From Paramicrosporidium saccamoebae (taxonomy: Eukaryota; Rozellomycota): a stretch of 64,000 nucleotides of DNA. The first letter of the stretch is position 1. Every line of letters begins with the position of its first letter. Made by a program: the position numbers and the translations under genes. Positions 47,449 through 58,834 of this stretch are shown one piece after another. Under the pieces are notes generated by a model that was not told where the DNA came from, did no database searches, and worked only from the letters and a program-made list of their open reading frames with translations. The DNA lies in the NCBI GenBank assembly GCA_002794465.1, contig MTSL01000213.1, positions 122,654 through 186,653 on the forward strand, written 5' to 3'.

Positions 47449-48570
47449 ATGAGAGTTGCTATACAGGGCTGTGGGCATGGAAACCTCAATTCCATTTATG
47501 CGGCCCTTGCAAAGCTACAGAATGACCGTCCGGTGGATTTGCTGCTGATATGCGGTGATTTCCAAGCAGTACGACATGAGGCCGACCTGGAGACACTGGC
47601 TTGCCCCCCCAAATACCGACACCTGGGCGACTTTCCCGAATATTACAGTGGAAGGAGGAAGGCGCCCGTGCTGACACTGTTTATTGGAGGAAACCATGAG
47701 GCGAGTTCGCATCTGTGGGATTTGTATCATGGCGGCTGGGTGGCACCGAACATGTACTTTTTGGGCTTTTCCGGCTGTGTGCGGTTTGGAGGACTGCGGA
47801 TTTCGGGAATCAGTGGGCTGTATGACCCGCGTCACATAAAAATGGGATATTATGAACGGATGCCATACACAGGCGACATGATCCGCTCCATATACCACAC
47901 CCGGGAAGTGGAATACCGAAAGTTGGAGCTGTTGCAGGGAAAGACGGACGTGTTCATGTCGCATGAATGGCCTCACAAGATTTACGAACACGGTAATCTT
48001 AATGAACTACTGCGCTGCAAACCACACTTTCGTAACGACATTCAATCACGCGGTATTGGTGCTCCTCCCCTTGCCAAGCTGCTGAAAGTGTTGCAACCGA
48101 TCCGTTGGTATGCGGCGCATATGCACGTGGAATTCAAAGCGACGGTGCAACATGATCAAAATGTCACCGAGTTTTTGGCATTGGACAAATGTTTACCGGG
48201 ACGACGACATATGCAGATAGTAGACATTCCCGCCGCTGGACCGATGCAGCTGGAGTATGACGAGGAATGGCTTTCTATTGTGCGGGCCATGGACCCTTTC
48301 TTAAGCCTAAACCGGACCGCCCCAGCCATTCCTGACAAAGTTGATCTCACTGACCATGTTGATTTTGTCCGTCGTCTCAAGGAAAGCCGTAGTCTAAAGA
48401 TTTCTGAACGAAATAGCAAGCCATCCGACACGCCAGGGAAACGCACAACTCTTTTGCAAACCAGCGAATTTTGTCGTATGTTACAAATTCAGGATCGTTG
48501 GGGGTTACCCTTTAATCTCAAATTGACCAATAATCCCGATGAGATTTGCAGTCATGAGAATAACCAGTAG
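47449..48570 (+). CDS. DBR1: RNA lariat debranching enzyme
   Basis: Cleaves the 2'-5' bond of intron lariats. 373 aa, single exon from ATG 47449. Metallophosphoesterase motifs: QGCGHGNLNSIY, LLICGDFQAV, IGGNHEAS, MSHEWP and AAHMHVEF. The DBR1-specific GGWVAPNMYFLGFSG and GISGLYD blocks are present. The C-terminal domain TSEFCRMLQIQD is kept. The usual GCCHGxLD reads GCGHGNLN, so one metal-site position deviates. It would have to process very small lariats from introns near 30 nt. Confidence 0.94.
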   Translation: MRVAIQGCGHGNLNSIYAALAKLQNDRPVDLLLICGDFQAVRHEADLETLACPPKYRHLGDFPEYYSGRRKAPVLTLFIGGNHEASSHLWDLYHGGWVAPNMYFLGFSGCVRFGGLRISGISGLYDPRHIKMGYYERMPYTGDMIRSIYHTREVEYRKLELLQGKTDVFMSHEWPHKIYEHGNLNELLRCKPHFRNDIQSRGIGAPPLAKLLKVLQPIRWYAAHMHVEFKATVQHDQNVTEFLALDKCLPGRRHMQIVDIPAAGPMQLEYDEEWLSIVRAMDPFLSLNRTAPAIPDKVDLTDHVDFVRRLKESRSLKISERNSKPSDTPGKRTTLLQTSEFCRMLQIQDRWGLPFNLKLTNNPDEICSHENNQ

Positions 48571-48647
48571 ATGAATGTATTTGTAGTAAACGATATGTGG
48601 TGTGCTAAATTGGCTACCACTGATTTTGTGTAAACGTTGGGATGACT

Positions 48648-48870
48648 ACACAAAATCATAGGACCCACACGAAATCATAAAACCCACACGAGATCATAGA
48701 ATCCGCGCGAGACCATAGAACCCACACTAAATCATAGGCTCCACGCGAAATCATAGAACCCACACGAAACCATAAAATCCGCACTAAATCTACACAGAAT
48801 CTACACAAAGTCTACACGGAATCTGCATAGAATCTACACAAAATCTACACTGAATCCACCCATCCCCATG
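48648..48870 (+). repeat. Compound tandem repeat (20-bp then 12-15-bp units)
   Basis: About seven units of CACACGAAATCATAGAACCC, passing into about seven units of AAATCTACACAGAATCTACAC. It lies in the convergent gap between DBR1 and xanthine dehydrogenase (48571-48910). Confidence 0.85.
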
Positions 48871-48910
48871 CGCATAAAGTCCACACAAAACCTACCCCCC
48901 CCCACTTTTA

Positions 48911-51900
48911 TTATACTTCAAAACACCAAGCTTGTTTGTTAAGACGAGGATTTTCAACAGCCACAAAGGCATCACCACAGGCCAATCGAATGCGTTCAGC
49001 GGTGGCCGGACTATCCATCACAAGAGGCGGACAATCATGAATTGCATCTCGACGGGCCGAACGCACGGCATGTTGGATGGCAAAGAGCACCGAGGCGGCC
49101 AGGAATAGTGGTGGCTCACCCACAGCCTTACTACTGTGTACCGCCCGATGGTTTTCACGATCTTTTAACAGAGCAACATGGAATTGACGCGGGATATCTC
49201 CTGCTGTAGGGATCTTGTAGCCTCCGGGCCCCCGGTTGAGTAGCATTCCGGTGGATAGATAAAGTGGCTGCTCCATGGTGAATAAACCGAGACCCTGAGT
49301 AAAGGCGCCCTCGATTTGACCAATATCCACGGTGGGGTTCAGCGACCGTCCCAGATCCATCAGAATGTCCGTACGCAACACCGTGTGGTCTCCTGTGAGC
49401 ACATCAATTTCCACTTCACTCACTCCGACACCATAGGTAAAGTAGTTGTACAATCTACCGGTGCCAGTTGTCCAATCAAAGCCCAAATCGGGGGTGGCAT
49501 AGAAACCACGTGCTGATAGATCGATTCGCTCATTATATGCCCGTCCAACCGTCTCTTGAAAGGATGCGGAGGGATGGGCATCAATTAGGGGCTGTAGACG
49601 TTCCATGAGGATAGTGCAGGCGCGTAGAACGGCCATCCCGTTCAAATCGCTGGACACGCTGGCAGCACTGGGTGATGTATTGGGAACGGTGGCGGTGCTG
49701 GTCTCATTGAAATGTACCTGATCCAAAGCCACACCAAAGACGTCAGCAGCAATCTGCGTCATTTTGGTGTGCAAGCCCTGTCCCATCTCCACGCCGCCAT
49801 GGGTCAGGAGAATACTGCCATCGCGATAAATGTGCACCAAAGCTCCTGCCTGATTCAGAAATCTTACTCCAAAGGCAACGCCAAAAGTAGTAGGGATTAT
49901 AGCAATTCCCCGCTTCTTCCATCTATTTACCGCGTTGAATTCCTTCACCTTTTGCAGTCGTGCCATGTACTCTGAAGAGACAACAAGCTCCTCCCACATG
50001 CGCACCAACGGGGTGTCCTCCATCTCCATGCCAAACGGAGTGACATTTCCATCCACATATAAATTCTTCCTGCGGATCACGTGGGGATCGATCCTAGAGA
50101 CCTGGGCCAAATGTTCAATGATAGTTTCGCAGAAAAAGTTTCCCTGGGGGCAGCCAAACCCGCGGAATGCCGTGTTGGATGGCAAATTGGTTTTACAGAC
50201 GCGGCCATGGACAACGCTGGCGGGGAAATGGTACGAATTGTTGATAGTTGTCATGGCTCGTTCCAGAACCCCCAGAGACAAATCCAAGGAATGTCCCCCA
50301 TTTGAAAACAGCTCAATCTCGACACCTTGCAGCACTCCCTCTGCATCCATACCCGCCCGATAATGCATTTTGAATGGATGGCGCTGTCCTGAAAAGATCA
50401 TATCCTCATCTCGATCCAACATGCAGCGTACCGGACGACCACATCGTTGCGCTGCCACTGCCAATGCCGCCACCAAAAAGTTGGACCGTGTCTCCTTTCC
50501 TCCAAATCCTCCACCCAGACGCTTCACCCGACAGGTGACTTTATGAGCCGGAATGTCCAACACGTGAGATGCAAATAGCTGCGCCTCGGTGGGACTCTGA
50601 GTGGATGCAATAATCTCATATTCAGCATCCTCTGGCTTGGGGATGACCAGAGCTGCCTGAGTTTCCAGATAAAAATGTTCTTGGCCCCCAATATAGCAAT
50701 TTCCATTGACCACAATGGGCGATGAGGCAATGGCTGCCTGTGCATCGCCTTTCTCGAGCTTTCGGGATGGCGAATAGAACGATCCCGCCTCAATGGCCTC
50801 CTACACATCAGCTTCGCTCTAATGATTACATCAATTGTCAGAATCGCAGAAAGGTCCTCATATTCCACCTCAATCAGTCGGGCGGCACGTTGGGCAGTAC
50901 GCTGATCCTCTGCCAGGACCAGAGCCACAATCTGTCCACAACTGGTCACCTCATCCTCCACAAATACCCGCTCATCCTTGAACACTGGACCAATCTGGTT
51001 CGTTCCCCGCACATCCCTCCATGTCACTACTTCTACTACTCCTGGCACTTCATAGGCAGGACTCGTTTCCAGACGACGGATCTTGGCATGGCTTCGAGAA
51101 CTGAGGAGTAGACCCGCATGCAATTCTCCGTGTACTTGGGGGAGATCGTCCACATATTGCGCTGTACCTGTACTATGTTTTAGCGCTGACAAATGCGGAA
51201 TAGCCTGTCCTGTACATTGCTTACCCTCGGGAGTTGGGTGGATCTGTGTGGAGGTGTACGGAAGGGCCTTTCGAGGGGCGATTGCCGAGACTTGCTCCTC
51301 GGCCAATTGCATTCCAATCTCTGAAGCCACATGCAAATAAAACTTGAAGAAGAAGGAAGACACCAAAGCATTTCGATAGTCTGTCATCCCACCTACCGCA
51401 TCGGCAGCCAATGCCAATTCAGCCTGTAGGTTAGTTGTCGTTTCCTCTGCAACTCCCTCGGCTGTCCAAATTTGACCAATCAGTGCCGCCGAGGCTGTTT
51501 TTGACATGATTGTCATCGGACCCATTCCCCCAAAGGCCATACTGCATTGGGTCACCCGGTTATCGTCGTCTAGCTCCACACAAAAGGCCGCATTGACAAT
51601 GGCAATGTCGTCGTCGCGTCTCTTGCTCTGTTTGTAGGCCATCACAAATTCGCCTTTTCTTCGGTTTCTTATTTGAATTGCCGTAATCACTTCGGCCGTC
51701 TGCAAGGCCGTCTTTCGATATCCAAGGAAAAAGCTGCTCATATCCACACTCCGATTGCCCTCCTTTGAAGCTACTGTCAGCTTGGCATCAAGCACACACC
51801 ACACTGGATTTAGATCAGAGATGGGACTGGCGGTGGCAACATTTCCCGCCCAGCTCGCCGCATTTCTGATTTGCGTGCCAGCAAACCACCGCAGCATCTC

Positions 51901-52812
51901 ATACAGCGCCTGTAACCCTTGATCGGGTGAATTTTTGCAATGCTCCTTCATGTCCGTCAAGCAGACTCCTGCTCCGAATTGCACTCCATCCGCGAGGGCC
52001 TGGATGTAATTGAGCTGGGGAATATCGCCGGCATAGATCATAATTGGATAGAACTGCCCCTTTAGTTTAGTTTCCACCCCCACTTCGGTATTCCCAAAGA
52101 CGATCTTTGCCCCTGGATTGATCTCTTTCTGCTCAATCAATTCTTCTAGAGTGACTGGCCGAATCCACTTGACTCTACCACCAAATGTCACCATCTTTTG
52201 ACTCATTCTCAGTCGCATTGCCAATCCCGGTGGATATATAATCTCCTGATCCGGCGAACGGCTAGCGGTTGACTCTATCGAGCTATCGGCAGTCATTTCG
52301 GTCGGTTCTATTGGGACAGTTGGAGGGTCCTGTTTACGAACACGACAGCATTGATCCCCCATTGCACACACTCGCTGTACGGCATCGATAATCGGTCGAT
52401 ATCCTGTACATCGACACAAATTCCCATCTAAAACCTCCTCCACTTCGGTGATGCCATTCCTCCATGCCGCATACACGGACATGACAAAACCGGGTGTGCA
52501 GAATCCGCATTGGCTGGCATCCCCCGCCATCTCCCGTTGTATCATATGCGGACGTGTTGTGTTTCCCAACCCTTCAACAGTTAACACTGCTTTCTCATGC
52601 ACTGCGGCTAATGGCAGAATACATGCATTTCGTGTTGCGCATTTGTTCGGCGTGTAGAGAATGATGGTGCATGCACCGCAGCCGCCCTCACCACAGCCCA
52701 GCTTGGACCCTGTTAGTCCCTGCTGGCGCAAGAACTGCAGCAATGTCTGTTCCGTGTCAATTGTGTCTCGTCGGTACTCTTTTCCATTAATCCAAGTCAC
52801 AAACTCTGACAT
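48911..52812 (-). CDS. XDH: Xanthine dehydrogenase
   Basis: Molybdenum hydroxylase of purine breakdown. Exons complement(48911..50800, 50830..52812), intron 29 nt; 1290 aa. The 2Fe-2S domains have GCGEGGCGACT and QCGFCTPGFVMS...CRCTGYRPI. The FAD domain has IVFGNTEVGVE and AASWAGNVATASPISDL. The molybdopterin domain has RLGGGFGGKETRS (substrate Glu), TAFRGFGCPQGN (Arg) and KAVGEPPLFLA (base Glu). All catalytic residues look intact. Splicing joins AILTID to EAIEAGSFYSP as expected. Dehydrogenase versus oxidase form is not readable. Confidence 0.96.
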
Positions 52813-53012
52813 TCAATAAACGTAATGAGAATAGGCGGAGTTTAACGCGGTAAGTGGATATTACTTTTTGTTGATGGGACGCGATGAGCAGTAATGACTC
52901 GCTAATTGCAACTATTGGATCTCAACTTTAAAGGTCGAATCCTCGGGATAAAGTTAATGCTTAGCACCTGTTTATGTTCTGTTAGTGTCATGTATATTTA
53001 TCGGCCGTGTGA

Positions 53013-54380
53013 TTATTCGAGGAGCTCCGAGATGATGCCCGTGCCAACAGTCTTGCCGCCCTCCCGGATGGTGAAACGACTGCCCTTTTCCACTGCCAAA
53101 GGCTGACCCAACTCTACGGTGCACTCCAAATTGTCACCCGGCATCACAATCTCTACTCCCGCGGGCAGTCCCAAGGACGCAGTGACATCGGCAGTACGGA
53201 AGAACATTTGTGGACGATAGTTTCCATGGAAGGGAGTGTGACGACCACCCTCGTCCTTTGTCAGGACATACAAATGCGCCTTCAACCGACTGTACGGACG
53301 GAGACTGCCTGGAGCACAGAGTACCTGACCTCTACGCACACCATCGCGGTCAATTCCACGCAATAACGCACCAATCTGATCGCCTGCCTCGCCACGATCA
53401 AGTTCTTTGTGGAACATTTCCACACCAGTCACCACTGTCTTTGTAGAGGTGCCGTGTCCCAAAATCTCCACTTCATCGCCCTTGTTGATCACACCACGCT
53501 CCACCCGGCCAGTGACTACTGTGCCGCGTCCATGGATTTGGTACACATCCTCCACGGCCATTAGGAACGGCTTGTCCAGCGCCCGCTCCGGAGTAGGGAT
53601 TGCCTGGTCCACCGTCGCCATCAGCTTCATTATCGCCTCCCGTCCAATAGCCGGTTCTGTGCCCTGCAGAGCATGAAGAGCACTTCCGAACACAATCGGC
53701 GTCTCTTCACTGAAGCCGTATTTGGCCAGCAAATCTCTAACCTCCATCTCAACCAATTCCAACATTTCCTTATCGGGAACGGCATCAACCTTGTTCACAA
53801 AAACTACCAGATTCTTGATTCCCACCTGTTTGGCCAGCAACAAGTGCTCCCGGGTCTGGGGCATCTGTCCGTCGGGGGCAGACACAACGAGGATAGCGCC
53901 ATCCATCTGCGCGGCTCCAGTGATCATGTTCTTGATGTAATCGGCATGGCCAGGACAGTCAATGTGCGCATAATGACGATCGCCCGTCTCGTATTCCACG
54001 TGTGCCGTGGCAATGGTAATACCACGGGCGCGCTCCTCGGGCGCATTGTCAATGTCGCCATAGTCCTTGAACTGCGCTCCGCCTCCCTCTGCCAGCACCT
54101 TTGTGATGGCGGCAGTGAGGGTCGTCTTTCCATGGTCAACATGTCCGATAGTTCCAATATTGACATGCGGTTTGGTGCGCTTATATGCAGTTGCAAAGCC
54201 TCTACATTGCAGCCACTGGACATTTAAAGAGCACAAGGTCGTCTGGGAGAGCGTGGATGGCAGGGTACTCATAGTCCGGCGGACATTATTTATCAATGGC
54301 GCTGATGCAACGAATGCATTATTCATGCGTGCAAAGACACGACGTATTCCCTGCACATTGGCCAGGCGGGAAGACAGCAT
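53013..54380 (-). CDS. TUFM: Mitochondrial elongation factor Tu
   Basis: 455 aa, single exon. Presequence of about 55 residues ([20 protein letters not shown]). G1 GHVDHGKT, switch [21 protein letters not shown] (G3) and NKVD (G4) are present. Domains 2 and 3 are complete and end [16 protein letters not shown]. It serves mitochondrial translation together with GatA, encoded 3 kb away. Start ATG 54380. A GTGA microsatellite lies in the upstream gap. Confidence 0.97.
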   Translation of the reverse strand: MLSSRLANVQGIRRVFARMNNAFVASAPLINNVRRTMSTLPSTLSQTTLCSLNVQWLQCRGFATAYKRTKPHVNIGTIGHVDHGKTTLTAAITKVLAEGGGAQFKDYGDIDNAPEERARGITIATAHVEYETGDRHYAHIDCPGHADYIKNMITGAAQMDGAILVVSAPDGQMPQTREHLLLAKQVGIKNLVVFVNKVDAVPDKEMLELVEMEVRDLLAKYGFSEETPIVFGSALHALQGTEPAIGREAIMKLMATVDQAIPTPERALDKPFLMAVEDVYQIHGRGTVVTGRVERGVINKGDEVEILGHGTSTKTVVTGVEMFHKELDRGEAGDQIGALLRGIDRDGVRRGQVLCAPGSLRPYSRLKAHLYVLTKDEGGRHTPFHGNYRPQMFFRTADVTASLGLPAGVEIVMPGDNLECTVELGQPLAVEKGSRFTIREGGKTVGTGIISELLE

Positions 54381-54446
54381 TGAAGAAATTTCTCGTAATT
54401 TCCCGTAATTTTCGTAATGTTAACATGGTAAATAGTTTTGTGATAT

Positions 54447-54487
54447 GTGAGTGAGTGAGTGAGTGAGTGAGTGCGTGAGTGAGTGAG
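54447..54487 (+). repeat. GTGA microsatellite
   Basis: About ten GTGA units with one GTGC interruption, between the EF-Tu start and the tRNase Z stop. Confidence 0.9.
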
Positions 54488-54567
54488 ACTATGTGGTATA
54501 TGCAGAATAGAAATTTCAATAATCTATTGGACACTATCTCAAAGTGTTAAACACAATTTAGCAGTTT

Positions 54568-56748
54568 TTACTCTTCATTGCTACCATCAATTGCTTGATC
54601 CTCGTCGGAGGGAAGGATGGCAATCATGGAATCTATTAATTCATTCAATCCACCTTTTTGCAGTCTACTCAGACTCACCGACATCATATCCATGACGGGG
54701 AGTACATTAACCGTACCGTTCCAATCGTAGGGGGGAAGAGTCTTTGCATATCGCTGACTAATGTGTGTCAGCAGTGTGTAACCAGCACACATGTCCCGAC
54801 CCACTCCAATGGCCTCGGAGAGGGTTGAATGACGTTTCGCAATGGCTTCCTCAGCCAAGGAATCACAGAATGTGGCCTCGTGGATCAAGATGGTGGATCC
54901 ACGTCCCGCCTCAGCAAGTGCCGGACAGGGACGCGTGTCGCCGGAATAGGTCAGCTGCACCTCTCCCACTTTGAAGACAAAGCCAAACGCCCTGGGACAG
55001 TGCAATACCGGCACCGCCTTAATGTCATCCAATCCCAACTGTGTAGCAGTCTCCTTACCGCCATTTTCATGGATCTGCTCGCAATCAAAAAAGTCGTACG
55101 TGTTTTCCAGATGAGCACATTCGCCAAGTTCATCCAAAAAGGTTTTGTACCGGTGCGGCGCAACAATCCGTAGAGGCCTTTTCATGGCCCGCAGTAAGCC
55201 GGGTACTCCCATTTGATGGTCGGCGTGCAAGTGGGACACCAAAACTCCGTTTAACCGATCCAAAATCGCTGTTAATTCAGTAGGACCAAAGCGACGATAC
55301 AATTGGCCAAGAGTGCCCTCACCGCAATCCAACAAATACGCACAATCGCCAAAGTCGACCAAAGTAGAGCTAACATTGCGATATTTCCCCGGAAGTGCTG
55401 CTCCAGTGCCCAAGAATGTCACCACTGGATCAGTCCTTGTTGGCGCATATGACGACAATACGGATCTGCACGAATAAATATCCTTGAACGACTCTATGAG
55501 CTGATCAGCTTCGCACTTATCAACCAAGCTAAGCTTTCCAGGCGGGTGCCAATGATACTTTGTTAGCAGTTCTGCTTCTCCCATCTCTGCAAAGGGCACA
55601 TTGAACATTTGAGCATCAATGGTCTGTAATTGCGTTAGAATGGCGGCCGGCGATGGAAAAGCCAACATGGCATTCTCGTGACTCAGCCAAACCTGTTCTA
55701 CTCCGGCGGGGATACTCTTTCGAAACTCGAGGTAGGAATCACTAGTGTAAACATTGCGAGGACAGCAATGGAATAGTAGCAGCAATCTTGGATGAAGTAG
55801 ACGCTCTCTCTTAAGAAGCAAATCGTCCACCTGTCCCATGCATGATACTTCTACAATTGCAAAGACGCCGCCCTCAGTGGCTGCACCAACACATTCATCT
55901 GGCGTGACTGTCCGGCCATCTTCCAAGACGATCGTCTCACCCTTGGAAAGTCGACCATTTAGCGGGCCCACTGGGACACCAAGTTGTTTGGCCCGTCTCG
56001 CATCAAATTTACCGGCCACCGGTGGTCCCTCCACCACAAAACAAAGCGAAGCCTCCCGTAGCTCAACAGAGGGCATTCTTTCGTTAGACCGCCATCCTGA
56101 TGAAATTTCTTCGTGACTATGTGTGGGGGTCGTTCTTCCAGACATTTCGTCCTGTAATCCCTCATGCATTTCATTGCAGTTTCGTCGCCCAACTGATGAA
56201 ACTGGAGTGCCATTGTCTAATGGGTCTTTGAACATTTGTAATACGTAGGAATTGCGTTCCGAGTTGCGTGCATATCTCAAGTTTTCGACCTTTATTTCTG
56301 GAGGAGTGCAATTGCGCTTTGCTCCTGCTTCCCGTGCCTGCCACTCTCGAGTCCCAAAGAGTTCGATTATCCGCACTTTGATCATTCCATCTTCCCAAAT
56401 CTCATCCTCCTCCATCTCTACCACCTCCACCCCGAAACTCGACCGTCTCAAAAACGCCCTCAGCGAAGCGATATAATGCGCCGTATTCCGTGGTCCAACC
56501 AGAGACAATTCTCCTGCTCCCGCGTCTGCCAATGTGCAAATCAAGCCAGGCAGGCCACCGGTTCGGTTCCATTCGAGACGAGGCAAGAAGACGGCTTGTA
56601 GTCGGGAGAGACGCAGATGGTGCTGACCACAGAGACGTTGTGTGCCTTCACTGCATGAAAACAAATAGCGACGTTCGTTGAAGCATAGTAGCAGCGAACA
56701 TCCTCCATCCAAGGTGCCGCCTCCCAACACTTGAACATACGACGGCAT
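54568..56748 (-). CDS. TRZ1: tRNase Z, long form (ELAC2/Trz1)
   Basis: Endonuclease that removes tRNA 3' trailers in nucleus and mitochondria. 726 aa, single exon. The N-terminal inactive metallo-lactamase half has LGGGTLDGGCS and FLPRLEWNRTGGLPGLI. The C-terminal active half has FLGTGAALPGKYRNVSSTLV, the His motif SHLHADHQMGVPG, LTYSGDTRPC, ILIHEATF and LLTHISQRY. The flexible arm of the long form lies between. ATG 56748 is only 28 bp from the ATG of the divergent pinin-like gene. Confidence 0.95.
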   Translation of the reverse strand: MPSYVQVLGGGTLDGGCSLLLCFNERRYLFSCSEGTQRLCGQHHLRLSRLQAVFLPRLEWNRTGGLPGLICTLADAGAGELSLVGPRNTAHYIASLRAFLRRSSFGVEVVEMEEDEIWEDGMIKVRIIELFGTREWQAREAGAKRNCTPPEIKVENLRYARNSERNSYVLQMFKDPLDNGTPVSSVGRRNCNEMHEGLQDEMSGRTTPTHSHEEISSGWRSNERMPSVELREASLCFVVEGPPVAGKFDARRAKQLGVPVGPLNGRLSKGETIVLEDGRTVTPDECVGAATEGGVFAIVEVSCMGQVDDLLLKRERLLHPRLLLLFHCCPRNVYTSDSYLEFRKSIPAGVEQVWLSHENAMLAFPSPAAILTQLQTIDAQMFNVPFAEMGEAELLTKYHWHPPGKLSLVDKCEADQLIESFKDIYSCRSVLSSYAPTRTDPVVTFLGTGAALPGKYRNVSSTLVDFGDCAYLLDCGEGTLGQLYRRFGPTELTAILDRLNGVLVSHLHADHQMGVPGLLRAMKRPLRIVAPHRYKTFLDELGECAHLENTYDFFDCEQIHENGGKETATQLGLDDIKAVPVLHCPRAFGFVFKVGEVQLTYSGDTRPCPALAEAGRGSTILIHEATFCDSLAEEAIAKRHSTLSEAIGVGRDMCAGYTLLTHISQRYAKTLPPYDWNGTVNVLPVMDMMSVSLSRLQKGGLNELIDSMIAILPSDEDQAIDGSNEE

Positions 56749-56776
56749 CGGTCCGGGGCACCAACCGAATCACTGA
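56749..56776. promoter_or_regulatory. 28-bp head-to-head intergenic region
   Basis: The start codons of tRNase Z (minus) and the pinin-like gene (plus) are separated by 28 bp. A CCAACCGAATC stretch is the only content. Both core promoters must overlap the neighbour's transcribed or coding region. Confidence 0.6.
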
Positions 56777-57181
56777 ATGAGACCAACTTCTCAGGTCATT
56801 TCGGCATCATTCACTCCAAAATCAAACGATGCAGAATCCACTGCGCGGTCTCGTCGCATCCTCTCCATGCTACTCCCCAAGCTCGTGGAACCCACCACTG
56901 CCGCACAAGAACGTCGTCAGGCTGTAGATGAGAGACTTGCCAAGCGGATGGAGGAGGAGCGACTAAAGGTGGCCGAGGAAGTACGCATAGAGGACGAACA
57001 GAAACGTAAAAAGACTGCAGAGGAGAGAAAATTACGAGAAGAAGCCGAACTCGAAAGACTAGAATGTGCCTGGACACGACACAGAGAACTATTGGGTGCT
57101 CATACAGTAACAAAGACTGAGCCTCCACTGTATTGGTCGCCCGCTATACCCTTTGAGCATAGCTCTATTCAACAAGATTAG
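56777..57181 (+). CDS. Pinin/SDK/memA-domain protein, short
   Basis: 134 aa, single exon. After a Ser-rich N-terminus, RSRRILSMLLPKL opens the pinin/SDK/memA domain. A long charged helix (ERLAKRMEEERLKVAEEVR) follows, and the domain closes with TKTEPPLYWSPA, matching the KTKPHLFYIP end of pinin. Pinin is a nuclear splicing and exon-junction-associated protein. Here it is reduced to little more than the domain. Several splicing-related genes are nearby (DBR1, U2A'). Confidence 0.75.
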   Translation: MRPTSQVISASFTPKSNDAESTARSRRILSMLLPKLVEPTTAAQERRQAVDERLAKRMEEERLKVAEEVRIEDEQKRKKTAEERKLREEAELERLECAWTRHRELLGAHTVTKTEPPLYWSPAIPFEHSSIQQD

Positions 57182-57304
57182 CAGTTATGCACCCCCCTCT
57201 TATGAGTGATTCCTTGGCACTATTGTATGTGCAATGATTTATCTCTCGGTTCTATAACTCTCTAGTGAGTAATGGAAAACGCCTAGCAGTCCTGTAGTTT
57301 CTTG

Positions 57305-58704
57305 TCACGCTCCACTGTGCTTCAGTAACTGCTGTGAAAAGTCAAGTAACTCTTCATCGCGTCCAGCTGCGGCCATGATCTGCACCCCACACAAACCCTC
57401 ATTGTTGATCGGTAATGATATTGCAGGGATTCCAGCTAGACTGGCAGGCACCGTTAGCAAGTCTTCGGTCAATTCGGGTAGCTCTTCATTTCTAAACGAT
57501 TGAACAACCCCCTCCCAACGCTTCTCGCTCCACAATCCATCACATGACGTCAAAGATGACAGTAGGGGCGGAGTAGTCATGGCTGTTGGACAGACGAGAA
57601 AATCAAACTCTTCAAACACTGCAGCAAATTGTGCCGCGAGCTCCTCTCTTAAGTGAATTACCTTGTTAATGGCTTCTGGTTTCCGGCTCAGCCATCCACC
57701 CAACCTCAGTCTTTCCTCCACCACCCCTCCGAACCTTGCGCCTGTTGTGTAATGTTGTGAGGGGTAGCGCGCCAAACAACTGGTAGCCTCCACCATTGCG
57801 CTCACATAATACGTCGCCAGCGCATATTCAAGTGCCGGCAGTAATAAAGAATCAACTGGTTTGATACTCGCCCCTAACTGTCCCAATGTGGAAAGGGCAT
57901 GATCTACATTTCCACGGGCGGCATCGTCTCCCCGCGGTGTAGCAATAACCCCAATTCGGGGAGTACCGGCTTCCCGAATAGGCAACGTCCTTGGAAAAGA
58001 TGTCATGTCGCCAACGCCGCCTGTCCGTCTCAGAACACCAAACGCACGCCTTGTCATCTCCATGCAGTCGGTCAGAATCCCGACCGTGTCGAGCGAACTG
58101 GCATAAGCCACCAGTCCGTTTCGCGAAATTCGTCCATAGCTCGGCTTGAAGCCTATCAGGCCGCAATAAGAAGCCGGCAGTCGGACGGAGCCCCCAGTGT
58201 CGCTTCCCAGGCCCCTACGCTGTCAATCCAACAGATTTGTGTACACTTGACAGAGTCCAGCTGCAACGGCGGCAGCACTGCCCCCAGAGCTACCGCCGGC
58301 CGACAATCCCGCACCCAGTGGATTATTTACGGCGCCGAATATGCTGTTTGTAGAGTGAGAGCCCATCCCGAATTCATCCATATTGGTCTTGCCCACGACG
58401 ACTGCACCCTCTGTCACAAGTGCCTCTACCGAGGTGGCATTCCAGTCTGGCCTGTAGTCTACTTACATCAATTAAAAACCCCAGACGTGCCTTTGAGCAT
58501 TTCGGACGCACAGGAGGTAGCATGTCCCTTGACATGAAAATTGTCCTTTACCGCCACTAAAACTCCGGCGAGGACGCCGGCAGATTGGTGCGCCATACTG
58601 TCGACGGCACCAATGCTGGTGAATGCATTGAGTGTTTCGTTGATAGTATGAACGCGGGTCAAAACCGTGTTCAGTGGACTCTTTGCCGTAACAGCCTTTA
58701 GCAT
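57305..58704 (-). CDS. GATA: Glutamyl-tRNA(Gln) amidotransferase subunit A, mitochondrial
   Basis: Amidase subunit of the GatCAB complex that makes Gln-tRNA(Gln) in mitochondria. Exons complement(57305..58214, 58245..58458, 58491..58704); introns 30 nt (58215-58244) and 32 nt (58459-58490). The latter begins GC. 445 aa. Catalytic Lys in [22 protein letters not shown], cis-Ser loop [16 protein letters not shown] and nucleophile Ser in [10 protein letters not shown]. The tail ends [16 protein letters not shown]. The ATG lies 11 nt downstream of tRNA-Leu on the same strand. Confidence 0.92.
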
Positions 58705-58715
58705 GAAAAAATATT

Positions 58716-58796
58716 TGACACCTGTGGGGTTCGAACCCACGCGACTCTCGTCATTAGAACTTAAGTCTAACGCCTTAACCACTCGGCCAAGATGTC
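58716..58796 (-). tRNA. tRNA-Leu(TAA)
   Basis: 81 nt with discriminator. Acceptor GACATCT pairs AGGTGTC. D-arm TGGCCGAGTGGTTAAGGC, anticodon stem TTAGA/TCTAA with loop CTTAAGT (anticodon TAA), long variable arm TGACGAGAGTCGC, and T-arm GTGGGTTCGAACCCCAC. TTTTTT follows as terminator, directly before the GatA ATG. Confidence 0.95.
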
Positions 58797-58834
58797 ATTA
58801 TCCCCTGTCGCTGGTGAAAATTAGTAGTAGTAAA

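Noticed and set aside
48648-48870. CRISPR-like array (regular ~20-bp units)
   Set aside because: Units are contiguous and degenerate with no unique spacers; the genome is eukaryotic. It is a minisatellite.
50524-50830. Frameshift or split pseudogene in xanthine dehydrogenase
   Set aside because: A 29-nt GT-AG intron at 50801-50829 joins the two frames with conserved sequence on both sides.
58216-58256. Alternative GatA intron ending at GACAG (27 nt)
   Set aside because: Gives one extra residue between Cys and the LGSDTGGS block; the 30-nt intron 58215-58244 matches the family spacing.
58667-58834. N-terminal extension of the membrane protein across tRNA-Leu
   Set aside because: The frame is open by chance through the tRNA on the other strand; the first sensible ATG is 58835.
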